Source: Coleofasciculus sp. FACHB-T130 (lineage in GTDB: Bacteria; Cyanobacteriota; Cyanobacteriia; Cyanobacteriales; FACHB-T130). From it: DNA of 64,000 nt. Each line of letters starts with the position of its first letter. Positions within the stretch are counted from its first letter, which is position 1. The DNA is taken from assembly GCF_014695375.1 (NCBI RefSeq), contig NZ_JACJOG010000013.1:1-64000 (forward strand), in the 5' to 3' direction. Of the stretch, positions 27,068-35,843 are shown in pieces. The translations under genes were made by a program, and so were the position numbers. The notes under the pieces were generated by a model, which saw only the letters and a program-made list of their open reading frames with translations, was not told the DNA's origin and made no database searches.

Positions 27068-27916
27068 ATGGTTGTGGATAATCAGTTCGACTCGCTAGCC
27101 AAAGGTGAAGTTCTCTCTGTGGATGAGTCTTCCCAAATTTTAATTGGGCACCGCACATTCAGAGTCGGTGAATTCGCAGATGCAATCAGAACGCAGTTGG
27201 AATATGGTTTAGGTGGATGGACAGAAGAAAAGGATGGCTGGTTTAGCGACCAAGGCATTCCTTGCGAAGTGCTGAAATTCGGCTCCAACGGCTGGCAAAA
27301 GGGGAAAGTCAGATTTAGCTTGGAATTTTGCCCGGAAGATCCGCAGACGCAGCAGTCATCAACCATTGAAGACAGTGAGCCACAAAGGGCACCGATCCCA
27401 GCCACCTTGGATGAGGAAGTGTTAGTTGGAGCCGAAGCACCGTTAATCTATGAGGAAGAGTTAATTCTCATAGAAGTGCCAGAATCCGCTTTGGAAGAAC
27501 TGGAAATGGCACCAGAAGCAGCCTTTGGTGCGGACGATCTGGATCTCACTGGAGAATCAGCCTTTGGTGCGGATGATTTGGAAATGGCACCAGAATCAGC
27601 CTTTGGTACGGATGATTTGGAAATGGCACCAGAAGCAGCCTTTGGTGCGGATGATTTGGAAATAGCACCAGAATCAGCCTTCGCCGTGGACGAACTGGAT
27701 CTCACCGGAGAAGCAGCCTTTGGTGCGGACGAACTGGATCTCACCGGAGAATCAGGTTTCGGTGCGAACGATCTGGATCTCACCGGAGAATCAGGTTTCG
27801 GTGCGAACGATCTGGAATTTCCAGAATTGTCTGAAAAGGAAGAGAACCCATCAGACTCGCTACTCGATGATGTCTGGCAAGACATGAATGAAGCTAGCTG
27901 GCGTAACAATCAGTAG
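27068..27916 (+). CDS. KGK-domain protein with tandem 13-residue repeats
   Basis: A 282-residue acidic protein. The first ~90 residues resemble the cyanobacterial KGK domain: they end NGWQKGKVRFSLEFCPED, with the namesake KGK near residue 79. Residues 146-249 are eight tandem copies of a 13-residue unit of the type EMAPEAAFGADDL or DLTGESGFGANDL. The tail (DSLLDDVWQDMNEASWRNN) is acidic. Function unknown. A G-rich site (27061-27066) almost touches the ATG, so the in-frame GTG two codons later may be the real start. A terminator follows. Confidence 0.8.
   Translation: MVVDNQFDSLAKGEVLSVDESSQILIGHRTFRVGEFADAIRTQLEYGLGGWTEEKDGWFSDQGIPCEVLKFGSNGWQKGKVRFSLEFCPEDPQTQQSSTIEDSEPQRAPIPATLDEEVLVGAEAPLIYEEELILIEVPESALEELEMAPEAAFGADDLDLTGESAFGADDLEMAPESAFGTDDLEMAPEAAFGADDLEIAPESAFAVDELDLTGEAAFGADELDLTGESGFGANDLDLTGESGFGANDLEFPELSEKEENPSDSLLDDVWQDMNEASWRNNQ
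27503..27814 (+). repeat. Eight tandem 39-bp coding repeats
   Basis: Eight 39-base units in frame, encoding alternating EMAPE(A/S)AFGADDL and DLTGE(S/A)(G/A)FGA(D/N)(D/E)L versions. DNA identity between some units is nearly complete (units 7 and 8), so copy number is likely variable between strains. Confidence 0.85.
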
Positions 27917-27978
27917 GGAAGCGGAAATTGGGCGAGTAATCATCGCTCACAAGCCAACCGATACCAGACTTACGAAGA

Positions 27979-28010
27979 AGGGGCGCTGTTATATGACAGC
28001 CCCTCTTTTT
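27979..28010 (+). terminator. Rho-independent terminator of the KGK gene
   Basis: AGGGGCGCTGT pairs with ACAGCCCCT with a 2-nt bulge around a TATATG loop, followed by CTTTTT. It lies about 65 nt after the stop. Confidence 0.75.
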
Positions 28011-28139
28011 CTGTAGTTGATTTAATGAAGGCGCACGCCGCTTTACCTGACAGTTTTAGAACGACTTGGAAAGTGATCGGGGATCTTTATTACCAACAAA
28101 ATTGAAAATTCAGACCGATAACAGTAAGTCTTCTCCAAC

Positions 28140-29138
28140 TCAAACCTCAAAATCCAATCTCTCCCCCACTGTTAAGCGAGTACCATTCGCAAAGTCCCAA
28201 CCAGACTGAGGGCGTTTTCCAGCCATCTGTATTTCTCGCAATAACAACAGTCCATCGCCAGTTTGAACAATTGGGCCAAATCCTTTGACAATGCTCACCA
28301 CCTCGCCTGGATGTGACGAACCAGAGGACAAAGAAGACCAATCCGATAGCACCTTTAATTCTGGGGCGATTTGCCAGTAAGCCTCTCCTAGAGGGGCAGT
28401 AGCACTGATTTTGAGCGGATTCCCCCGAAATGTTGCCACACAATCCGGGAAAAAGCCCCTGACTTGGTTATGTAATGCGATCGCGCTTTTCGACCAATCA
28501 AGACAATAATCCGGTTTTTTAATCAGCGGCGCATAAGTCGCCTGCGATTCATCTTGGGGGATTGGTTCAATTTCCTGGCGTTCCAGCTTCAGGAGGGTTT
28601 CTACTAATAAATCTGCCCCAATCTCGGAAAGCTTTTGCGCCAAATCTTGAGCATTATCCAACAGTCCAATCGGCGTATAAGCTTTTAGCAGCACTGCACC
28701 CGTATCCATCCCCGCATCCATCAGCATCGTTGCGATCCCCGTTTCTGTCTCGCCATGATAGAGGCACCACTGGATGGGAGCAGCACCCCGATGCTTGGGC
28801 AAGATCGAGCCGTGTACGTTGATGCAACCCAATTTGGGCATATCTAAAATTTGTTGGGACAAAATTTGTCCGTATGCCACCACGACAAAAACATCTGCAT
28901 TTGTCTGTTTTAGTTGAGCGAGCGTTTCCTCGTCTTTTTTAATCCGCTGCGGTTGCCAAACAGGTAGCTGATGCGTCAAGGCGACTGATTTTACTGGAGA
29001 AGGCATCATTTGGTTGCCCCGTCCCCGACGTTTATCCGGCTGCGTAACAACGCCTAAAACTTCAAATTCTGGATTAGCGAATAACCGTTCTAAAGTAGGG
29101 ACGGCAAATTGTGGGGTGCCAAAAAATATGACTTTCAT
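28140..29138 (-). CDS. fmt: Methionyl-tRNA formyltransferase
   Basis: A 332-residue enzyme that formylates the amino group of Met on initiator tRNA using 10-formyl-THF. It starts [19 protein letters not shown]. The catalytic Asn and His are in [19 protein letters not shown] near residue 107-109, and the catalytic Asp is in [11 protein letters not shown] near residue 143. The C-terminal tRNA-binding domain is complete ([31 protein letters not shown]). Length is normal. No def gene adjoins it. Confidence 0.97.
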   Translation of the reverse strand: MKVIFFGTPQFAVPTLERLFANPEFEVLGVVTQPDKRRGRGNQMMPSPVKSVALTHQLPVWQPQRIKKDEETLAQLKQTNADVFVVVAYGQILSQQILDMPKLGCINVHGSILPKHRGAAPIQWCLYHGETETGIATMLMDAGMDTGAVLLKAYTPIGLLDNAQDLAQKLSEIGADLLVETLLKLERQEIEPIPQDESQATYAPLIKKPDYCLDWSKSAIALHNQVRGFFPDCVATFRGNPLKISATAPLGEAYWQIAPELKVLSDWSSLSSGSSHPGEVVSIVKGFGPIVQTGDGLLLLREIQMAGKRPQSGWDFANGTRLTVGERLDFEV

Positions 29139-29217
29139 TTCCTTAGGGAACGGTAATTGGTAATTGGTCTTGATTGAAAAGCAATTTTTCCCTTAACCAT
29201 TAGTAAAAAAGTAAAAA

Positions 29218-30075
29218 CTAAGGGTTAATAATCGCAATTTCGATGCGGCGGTTTCGTTGTCGGTTGGTATCGCTATTATTTTCTACTAAGGGAAAAGTTT
29301 CGCCGTAACCAACAACAATCATGCGATATTTTTTCTCCAAAGCAGTGAATAAATACTGCTCAGCAGCTTGGGCGCGTCGAAACGATAGCGCTTGATTGTC
29401 TGTAGATTCACCATTGTCATCGGTGTGAGCAGCAATTTGAATTGTGGCACCTGGGTAGTTCCGTAAATCGGCGATGACATTGTCTAAAATTACGGGTGCC
29501 TGTGGTAGCAGAACACTATCGCTGTTTTTAAATAATAAGTCGCTAGGTAGGGTGACTTTCAAAGCATCCGATGGTACAGAAACCCTAGAAGCGTTAGTGA
29601 CTTGATTGGAATTGGGAACGCGATCGCCTTGAAGTTGCTGGGAGATTTCTTGTAGACGTGCGGCGAGGGGTTCGCTGGAACTCTGGCGACCGACTTGGGT
29701 TTCCAGTTTAGTCGTGCGATCGCGCAGTGCTTGCAATTGCGCCTGTAACTGTTGCAGCTCTGCTTCCAGTTGCCGTCTTTGTTCCGCACTCAGTTCTACT
29801 GGCGGACTGGCGCTGGTGACAGCAGGGGACGGCTTAAAAGTAGAGGAGGCGGTGGATGTCTCTAGTTTGGCGCGGCGCAGCACTTTCACAACTAGGGGCA
29901 CCTCTGGCGTCAGGTCGGGAAAGACTCCCGCGAGGACGAGACCGAACAGCCACGCCAAGCCACCTCCCACCCCCAGCAACAGCACTCGCCAGAGTAAAAC
30001 CAGTAAAAACCTCCCAATGCCTGTAGATTGGCGAGGAGAAGTGTTATCGGCAAATGGTGCTTCTTGTTTTGTCAC
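29218..30075 (-). CDS. OmpA/MotB-type peptidoglycan-binding envelope protein
   Basis: A 285-residue protein. A cytoplasmic Ser/Pro-rich start is followed by one membrane helix (FLLVLLWRVLLLGVGGGLAW, about 24-43), then a coiled coil (QRRQLEAELQQLQAQLQALR, about 98-117) and a C-terminal OmpA domain (about 180-283) with AAHTDDNGESTDNQALSFRR, RAQAAEQYL and NRQRNRRIEIAI. OmpA domains bind diaminopimelate in peptidoglycan. It probably links the inner membrane to the wall. No MotA-like partner is adjacent. Confidence 0.88.
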   Translation of the reverse strand: MTKQEAPFADNTSPRQSTGIGRFLLVLLWRVLLLGVGGGLAWLFGLVLAGVFPDLTPEVPLVVKVLRRAKLETSTASSTFKPSPAVTSASPPVELSAEQRRQLEAELQQLQAQLQALRDRTTKLETQVGRQSSSEPLAARLQEISQQLQGDRVPNSNQVTNASRVSVPSDALKVTLPSDLLFKNSDSVLLPQAPVILDNVIADLRNYPGATIQIAAHTDDNGESTDNQALSFRRAQAAEQYLFTALEKKYRMIVVGYGETFPLVENNSDTNRQRNRRIEIAIINP

Positions 30076-30442
30076 CCGTTTTCCTATTTTTATCCAGACA
30101 ACAGATTAACACTCGATAATGCGATTAAGCTTTTTTCGTTGTCCGAGGCAATAAAAATGGGCGATCGCATTATTAACTTGCGCGAAGAGACATTTGGGAA
30201 TACTTTTGGGATATAACCCTGGAGTGCCGTTGTGATGTTATTAGGTAGCCCTCAGTCACTGTCTAGGCAAGTATGTAGAAATCAGTCAACCTGCCGCCAA
30301 GAAAATTTCTTGCCTTAGATTAATTTTTAATCGCTTTTCGACCGTCTTGTGGAAAAATATCATAGCAAGAGCGATAAGGTGTTTCACCCATCAAGCCGGA
30401 TTCATTGAGATATGATAAATTTTTTTACATCTTTTGTTTTTT

Positions 30443-30471
30443 TTGACAGGTTTTGTGGATATACATATAGA
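30443..30471 (+). promoter_or_regulatory. Predicted sigma-70-type promoter
   Basis: TTGACA at 30443-30448, a 17-nt spacer, then TATAGA at 30466-30471. It lies about 75 nt upstream of the ATG of the secreted protein at 30548. The surrounding gap (30076-30547) is otherwise free of genes. Confidence 0.5.
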
Positions 30472-30547
30472 TATAGGGACGCTGCACTGTTCCTTGGGCG
30501 TTGCTCCTCACACAAGAAACGCCGTTTAGCAACCCCACCCCCAATCA

Positions 30548-31423
30548 ATGTTCATTCGCCTCTTCCGCTCAGGATGGTGCTCTAATCAACCATACCTCCC
30601 GCTTATTGCGGCTGCGCTGCTGATGGCTCCTAGCTCATTTGCCTTAGCTGGCACGGCTGCGTCTACAATCGCAGGTCCCTCTACCATGCAATATCCGCAA
30701 GCCCGAAAGGAATTATCTGAAGCTGCTCCCGACATGACTCAAGCAGTAGTGCAAATCGACCCCCTCGATAGCCCTCATCCCGTCCCGTGGAATTGGGTAA
30801 TGACTACTCATGCAGAAGTCACCGCCAACGGCGGCACTGGGGTACGTTACTATCGCAGCCCCTCTTTAGTGTCTCCTGATGGTCAGTATGCTGCTTACAG
30901 CCGGATTCAGTTGCAGGTGCAACCGGAGTTGTACCAATGCCGCATTTCCAGCGTCATGTTTGTAGAAAATTTGAGGACAGGGGATTTACGAACGATCTCG
31001 GCGTCTTCTCCTTTGGCTGACAATCCCTTTGTCAGTAACGAAGAAGCGGATATGCCGGGGATCATCGCCATCTTGATCCCCATTTCGTGGTCGGCGAAAG
31101 GCGATCGCGTCTTAGCACGGCAATTTGAAGGTTTATTTAGTACGTCCGATGCTTCTGACTATGCCGTTGTTTGGGATCGTCAGCAGAATCGTACTACGAC
31201 TCTCTCTCCTGACCGCGATGATTACACCAACGCGGTGTTGTTAGGCTGGAGTCAAACTAATCCCGACCAAGTTCTGTTTCGAGCAGGCGAATTGGGCGAG
31301 GAAGAGTGGCCTCTATGGGCTGTTGATTTGAAGGGTCAAACCGTAGCCGCAATTGAGGATCAACCCCTCATTTTTGGTCAGACGATTACCCATTCTTGGG
31401 CAGGGCCACAGGCTCATTTCTAA
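30548..31423 (+). CDS. Conserved-looking secreted protein, unknown function
   Basis: A 291-residue protein with a signal peptide (LPLIAAALLMAPSSFALAGT). The mature part reads like a beta-propeller or TolB-like sheet protein: YRSPSLVSPDGQYAAYSRIQ, FVENLRTGDLRTIS, ISWSAKGDRVLARQFEG and YAVVWDRQQNRTTTLSP resemble successive blades. I do not assign a named family. A predicted promoter lies just upstream. The next gene on the strand is also an unknown envelope protein. Confidence 0.75.
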   Translation: MFIRLFRSGWCSNQPYLPLIAAALLMAPSSFALAGTAASTIAGPSTMQYPQARKELSEAAPDMTQAVVQIDPLDSPHPVPWNWVMTTHAEVTANGGTGVRYYRSPSLVSPDGQYAAYSRIQLQVQPELYQCRISSVMFVENLRTGDLRTISASSPLADNPFVSNEEADMPGIIAILIPISWSAKGDRVLARQFEGLFSTSDASDYAVVWDRQQNRTTTLSPDRDDYTNAVLLGWSQTNPDQVLFRAGELGEEEWPLWAVDLKGQTVAAIEDQPLIFGQTITHSWAGPQAHF

Positions 31424-31578
31424 AGGAACAAAATCAAGGATGAAGGATGAAAAAGATTGAAGGTGACAAAAAAAGTTTTTTACTCATACTGTCAGCCGGA
31501 ATTTTAAACTTCATCCTTCTTTTTTTCTGATGAATCTAGCTTATAGCTGCCAATATTTATATATTTTTAAATTAAATT

Positions 31579-33525
31579 TTGATTAAATCTTTGATTAAGT
31601 CTAAACGATTTAAACGAGTCTTTTTAAGAGTTATCGTTAGCCTGACTTTTTTGCTTTTGGGTTCCGGCTTTTTTATTTATTATACATTAAAAAGTTCTGC
31701 TAACAAAAACAATATATCAAATTATGAAATTTACCTCAAAAATCAATTAAATCAACCAAATTCTTATCCGGTTAATTATCCTATCTCATCGAGTGTTTAT
31801 CAACCCGTCAGCGTGTGGACAGGACGCCTAATATTACTACCGAAAGAGCAGAGACAGCTTAGAAAATCGGTGCTCTTTGAAGTTTATAATGCTGATTCCG
31901 CGCATCAGAATCTAGTAGGAAAAATTGTAAATTTAGAATGGAGCCGGGACGCAGAAGTGCAAAGATTTGTCCAGGCTGTAACGCAAGATGTCAAATTTAT
32001 TCAGGCAACTGAAGATAGTAAAAAAACGGGGAATTTGCATCCTGACCGATTAAACAATTGGCAAAATGTCGATCCCTTAGAATCCTTGGCTGGAGCGCGA
32101 CCTCAAGATGATGTCGTCGTGGAACTCAAAAACCCAGTTGTTGTCACCAGTAACCAAAAAGAACGCCCCTCGCTGAGGATTCCTCAAGAACCCGTACAAG
32201 TCACGGGTCGGATTTATGCTTTAGTGACAATTATCAAAAGAGAGGAAGCAGATAGCGTTAGCGCAACGTCTTCTTCGGATCGTTTTGTTGTACGTCACTT
32301 TAATAAAAAAACAAAACAATTTGATGGACCTTTAGAAACCATTCGGATTCCTCAAGTGCCATCTGACCGCAACGGGATTACTCGGTCAACAAATCGAGGA
32401 ATTGAAAAGTCTCCCCTCAATTCCGCAGGCTGGTACATTTATGGGACAAAAGATGCCGAGGGAATATTTGTCACCCAGGCAATTGAACCCCGCGCCCTGA
32501 TGCGTTTGCAACCGGATGAAGTGCGGGTAAATCGGAAATCTGCTAATTCCTATCTGAAAAAAGAACTTTGGAAAGGTACTGAAGGTCAAAAAGGAACCGC
32601 CAAGATAGTTTTACTCGATCCAAAAAGTCAACAATTTAACGAGGCGGTATCGAAATGGCGCGAGGGAGATCGAGCAATTGTCCTTCATACATACGGTGGA
32701 ATTGGGGGTAAAAAACCCGAACCCGAACCACTGGGCGTAGTTACGGGACATTTTGCTTATGGCATTGCGACAGTCGTGCGCGATCGCTTCACGGATGAGT
32801 TACGCTTTGACATCGAGTATCGGCAAGTTTACGCCCATAACCCTGATGGCATTATTGCTGGGACAATGAAATGGTCTACTTACATGGGAGATTTACAGCG
32901 GGGTTGGGTGGGAAATCGACCTGTATCCGATGCGCTCGTCAAGCTAGATGCTGTGACGCAAGATTATGATTTTGATGGCATCCAACTGTCACCCATGAAA
33001 GAATTTATGCGCCAGTTGGATATCATGATGGCACGCTACCGGATTGGAGATGGAACGGGTAGTTCAGTAGTGACACCCTCAACTTCTTGCGTACAAGATG
33101 CTAACCAAGCGCTTTTTGTGACAATTAAGCAGGTAGAGAAACAGGTGGCGTCGAATCCTCGCATTCAAGAGTGGTTGCGGCGTCATCCCAGCGACACCCA
33201 AACCTTACGATTTCAGCAACTCGTGAAATTAGGGCGATCGCTTGAAAAGCAATTAGCACCCCTAGGGATTATTCGTTCCGATTGGCAAGAAAACGCTGAG
33301 AATTTAGCAGGAACCAGGACAGCGGACGGCACCCTTACCACTGTCTTGAAGGCAGCAACAACTTGGCGAACCATGTTACCTCGACGGGCGCATGATGAAA
33401 TTGCCACGATTTTGTTAAATAATGGAGCCGCTTTGTGGGTAATTCGGACGAACCAAGTGGGGGGATTTAATCCAGATATTGTGCCTCGTGCCCCTACGGC
33501 ACTTTTAGGGCACCGCACGAATTGA
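31579..33525 (+). CDS. Large membrane-anchored protein, unknown function
   Basis: A 648-residue protein starting at TTG 31579. A basic N-terminus precedes one membrane helix (VFLRVIVSLTFLLLGSGFFI, about residues 14-33), and the rest appears extracytoplasmic. Notable segments are PVSVWTGRLILLPKEQRQLR, VTGRIYALVTII, GHFAYGIATVVRDRFTDELR and RFQQLVKLGRSLEKQLAPLG. I do not recognise the family. No Cys pairs or catalytic motif are evident. It is followed 55 nt later by a small unknown gene on the same strand. Confidence 0.75.
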   Translation: MIKSLIKSKRFKRVFLRVIVSLTFLLLGSGFFIYYTLKSSANKNNISNYEIYLKNQLNQPNSYPVNYPISSSVYQPVSVWTGRLILLPKEQRQLRKSVLFEVYNADSAHQNLVGKIVNLEWSRDAEVQRFVQAVTQDVKFIQATEDSKKTGNLHPDRLNNWQNVDPLESLAGARPQDDVVVELKNPVVVTSNQKERPSLRIPQEPVQVTGRIYALVTIIKREEADSVSATSSSDRFVVRHFNKKTKQFDGPLETIRIPQVPSDRNGITRSTNRGIEKSPLNSAGWYIYGTKDAEGIFVTQAIEPRALMRLQPDEVRVNRKSANSYLKKELWKGTEGQKGTAKIVLLDPKSQQFNEAVSKWREGDRAIVLHTYGGIGGKKPEPEPLGVVTGHFAYGIATVVRDRFTDELRFDIEYRQVYAHNPDGIIAGTMKWSTYMGDLQRGWVGNRPVSDALVKLDAVTQDYDFDGIQLSPMKEFMRQLDIMMARYRIGDGTGSSVVTPSTSCVQDANQALFVTIKQVEKQVASNPRIQEWLRRHPSDTQTLRFQQLVKLGRSLEKQLAPLGIIRSDWQENAENLAGTRTADGTLTTVLKAATTWRTMLPRRAHDEIATILLNNGAALWVIRTNQVGGFNPDIVPRAPTALLGHRTN

Positions 33526-33580
33526 GAAAAATTTATCCATCCCATCAAACAGCAGAAACTACCAGGAGGCACGAGTAGCA

Positions 33581-33829
33581 ATGGTGCAGCAACCAATACA
33601 GGAGGAGCGACCACCACTTTACAGCTGCGTTATTGCAATTGATAGCGTCACCGGACGCCAAGAGGAAGAAATAATCGCTTTCGGCGTATCTGTTGATGAT
33701 GCTAAAAAGCAAGCTCAGCAGTTGTTAGCAAACTATGGATGTGATGAATCGCAAATTCTCAAGTTAATCCAGCAGGCAAGAACTGAACCCGTATCTCCCT
33801 GGTGTTCCCCTGAAAATAGACAAGGTTAA
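33581..33829 (+). CDS. Small conserved-looking protein of 82 residues
   Basis: A short protein with a beta-beta-alpha look: LYSCVIAIDSVTGRQEEEII, then FGVSVDDAKKQAQQLLANYG and ESQILKLIQQAR. The pattern resembles small single-domain proteins of unknown function in cyanobacteria. An AGGAGG site lies 14-19 nt ahead of the ATG. Probably co-transcribed with the preceding gene. Confidence 0.65.
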   Translation: MVQQPIQEERPPLYSCVIAIDSVTGRQEEEIIAFGVSVDDAKKQAQQLLANYGCDESQILKLIQQARTEPVSPWCSPENRQG

Positions 33830-33843
33830 TCTGAATGCGATCG

Positions 33844-34554
33844 CTACTCGTCTGCTTTATCTAAAAGATTTTGAAGGCGCTTCCGTTCGCTCTCTTCTAA
33901 AGCTTTTCGAGGATCGGTACGGCGACGACGATACCAAGTCGCGCCCCCAACCAACATCGCAATTAATAGCAAGGCACCAATTAAGGGCAAGAAATCACCC
34001 GTTTTTAGCGCCCGTAAGCCGTAACTTCCTAACATTACAAATGGCAACACTCCAGGGATGGTTCCCAGAATGGTTCCTAGTAGATAATCCCGAAAGCGAA
34101 TTGAAGTCAAACCAGCGGCAAAATTAACTAAGCCGTAGGGAATAATTGGCTGTAGGCGGATGGCAAACATATAGAATAAGCCACCCTGAATCATCTCCGC
34201 ATCAATCGCTTGCAAGCGTCCGCCTAACTTTTGAACGACAAATTCACGCCCCACCGTGCGCGTAAAGGCAAAAGCCACTACAGCTGCAATCACGGCGGCA
34301 ATACTCGTCCAAAGCGTCCCCAACCAAGGACCAAAAATTGCGCCACTGGTAAGATTTAGTGCTGTAGAAGGCAAGATTAACAGTGTCGCCAAGGTATAGA
34401 AAACGATATAAATAATTGGTGCCCAGATGCCAGCTTTATTCAGCCATGTTTGGAGTTGAGCTGGATCGATGCCTCCCAAAAAATATACTGCGAGTCCCGT
34501 CGCTACAATGCAGACGGCAGTCAATAGGAAAATGCCACTTTTAGCGTTCAACAA
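33844..34554 (-). CDS. TVP38/TMEM64-family membrane protein
   Basis: A 236-residue DedA-superfamily protein with about six membrane segments. The signature region is LPSTALNLTSGAIFGPWLGT near residue 60, followed by FTRTVGREFV, FAIRLQPIIPYGLVNFAAGL and GTILGTIPGVLPFV. Family members are proposed to move or scramble lipids; the substrate here is unknown. The C-terminus is basic and soluble. It is the first gene on the minus strand after a MITE-like element. Confidence 0.93.
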   Translation of the reverse strand: MLNAKSGIFLLTAVCIVATGLAVYFLGGIDPAQLQTWLNKAGIWAPIIYIVFYTLATLLILPSTALNLTSGAIFGPWLGTLWTSIAAVIAAVVAFAFTRTVGREFVVQKLGGRLQAIDAEMIQGGLFYMFAIRLQPIIPYGLVNFAAGLTSIRFRDYLLGTILGTIPGVLPFVMLGSYGLRALKTGDFLPLIGALLLIAMLVGGATWYRRRRTDPRKALEESERKRLQNLLDKADE

Positions 34555-34598
34555 AAACTCCTTTATTTTTAGCCATTAATCATTTGTCATTAGTAATA

Positions 34599-34714
34599 GG
34601 ACTTACGCAGAGATTTCCCTAAATCCCTCGATAAATTGAGGGACTTTTCCAGTTCTCCCCCTTTTTAATGGAGATTAGGGGGATCTATATTTCAAGCTTT
34701 CAGCGTGTAAGTCC
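34599..34714. mobile_element. MITE-like element with short inverted ends
   Basis: A 116-base stretch begins GGACTTACGCAG and ends GCGTGTAAGTCC, whose reverse complement is GGACTTACACGC. The ends are therefore inverted and nearly matching over 12 bases. Inside is a second hairpin made of CCCCC/GGGGG runs. GGACTTACGC-type ends are common on small cyanobacterial elements. No clear target duplication is seen. Confidence 0.45.
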
Positions 34715-34728
34715 GGAGTTGTTCTTGA

Positions 34729-35760
34729 TTAGTCTTTGCTCACTCGTTCTTCGGATATTACTAAAGACTCTTGAGTGCTGATTTCTGACTTGTGACGCTT
34801 TTCGGTTGGTTCTTGACTTTTGAAACCATAAGCTTCGCGCACTAAATAAAGCGGACGTCCTTTGACTTCTTCGTAAACACGACCAAGATACTCGCCAATG
34901 ATTCCCAGTGTTATTAACTGGATACCTCCCAGAAATAACACCGCCACCATGATGGAAGCATAACCCGGAAGATCGATCCCAAAAATTAGAGTGCGAAAGA
35001 ATAAGAAGCTAGCGTAAATAAATGACAAAAAAGATATCGTAACGCCCACGTAACTCCATACTTTTAAAGGGAGAAAACTAAAGGAAGTAATTCCATCTAG
35101 GGCAAAGTTCCATAGACGCCAATAGTTCCACGTCGTGGTTCCCTTATAACGTGGAGGACGATCGAATAAAACAGAAGTTTGCTTGAAACCTACCCAAGCA
35201 AAGAGTCCTTTCATAAACCGGGTTCGTTCTGGCAGTAGCTTGATGGCTTCTACCACACGCCGATCGAGCAACCGAAAGTCCCCGGTATTGCGGGGGATGG
35301 GGACGCGACTCATCTTGCCAATGATCTGATAGAAAGCTTTGGCTGTAGAGTTTTTCAGCCAACCTTCATCACGCGATCGCCTAGTTGCATAAACGACATC
35401 ATAGCCTTCGCGCCATTTGTCTACCAGTTCCTTAATTAACTCTGGCGGATCTTGCAAGTCGGCATCAATTGGGATTACCGCAGCACCCGCAGCGTAGTCA
35501 AGTCCGGCACTGAGGGCGACTTCTTTGCCAAAGTTGCGGGACAAGTTGACGACTTTAATCGCTGGGTTACGATAATGATGCTCAATTAGACACTTTAGGG
35601 TATTGTCCTTACTGCCATCATTGACGCAAACAATCTCGTAGGTTGTATTTACGGTTTCTAGTACCGATAGCAGCCGCTCAAACAAGTAGTCAATATTGTC
35701 CTCCTCGTTGTAAAGCGGTACTACCACAGAGAGTTCTACTGGGTCAATATCTAAGGACAT
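34729..35760 (-). CDS. GT2 glycosyltransferase with two C-terminal helices
   Basis: A 343-residue family-2 glycosyltransferase of the DPM1/GtrB type, which makes polyprenyl-phosphate sugars for flipping and export. The GT-A fold has VVPLYNEEDNI, VNDGSKDNTL and the DXD-like [14 protein letters not shown] (about residue 96). NTGDFRLLDRRVV, ERTRFMKGLFAWVGF and RYKGTTTWNYWRL are typical. Two membrane helices (about 230-300) precede the [16 protein letters not shown] motif. It is divergent from a GT39 gene 83 nt away, a natural user of the lipid-linked sugar. Confidence 0.92.
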   Translation of the reverse strand: MSLDIDPVELSVVVPLYNEEDNIDYLFERLLSVLETVNTTYEIVCVNDGSKDNTLKCLIEHHYRNPAIKVVNLSRNFGKEVALSAGLDYAAGAAVIPIDADLQDPPELIKELVDKWREGYDVVYATRRSRDEGWLKNSTAKAFYQIIGKMSRVPIPRNTGDFRLLDRRVVEAIKLLPERTRFMKGLFAWVGFKQTSVLFDRPPRYKGTTTWNYWRLWNFALDGITSFSFLPLKVWSYVGVTISFLSFIYASFLFFRTLIFGIDLPGYASIMVAVLFLGGIQLITLGIIGEYLGRVYEEVKGRPLYLVREAYGFKSQEPTEKRHKSEISTQESLVISEERVSKD

Positions 35761-35843
35761 AAAAAAACAAAGACAAGCTAATATATGTCAAGTTTCACCT
35801 AACTTGACTGCACTTTAACCTAAATTCTAATTTCGTCAATATT

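Noticed and set aside
27448-27909. Minus-strand open frame of 153 codons with Ser/Ala repeats
   Set aside because: It mirrors the 39-bp coding repeats of the KGK gene on the other strand; repetition keeps the frame open by default.
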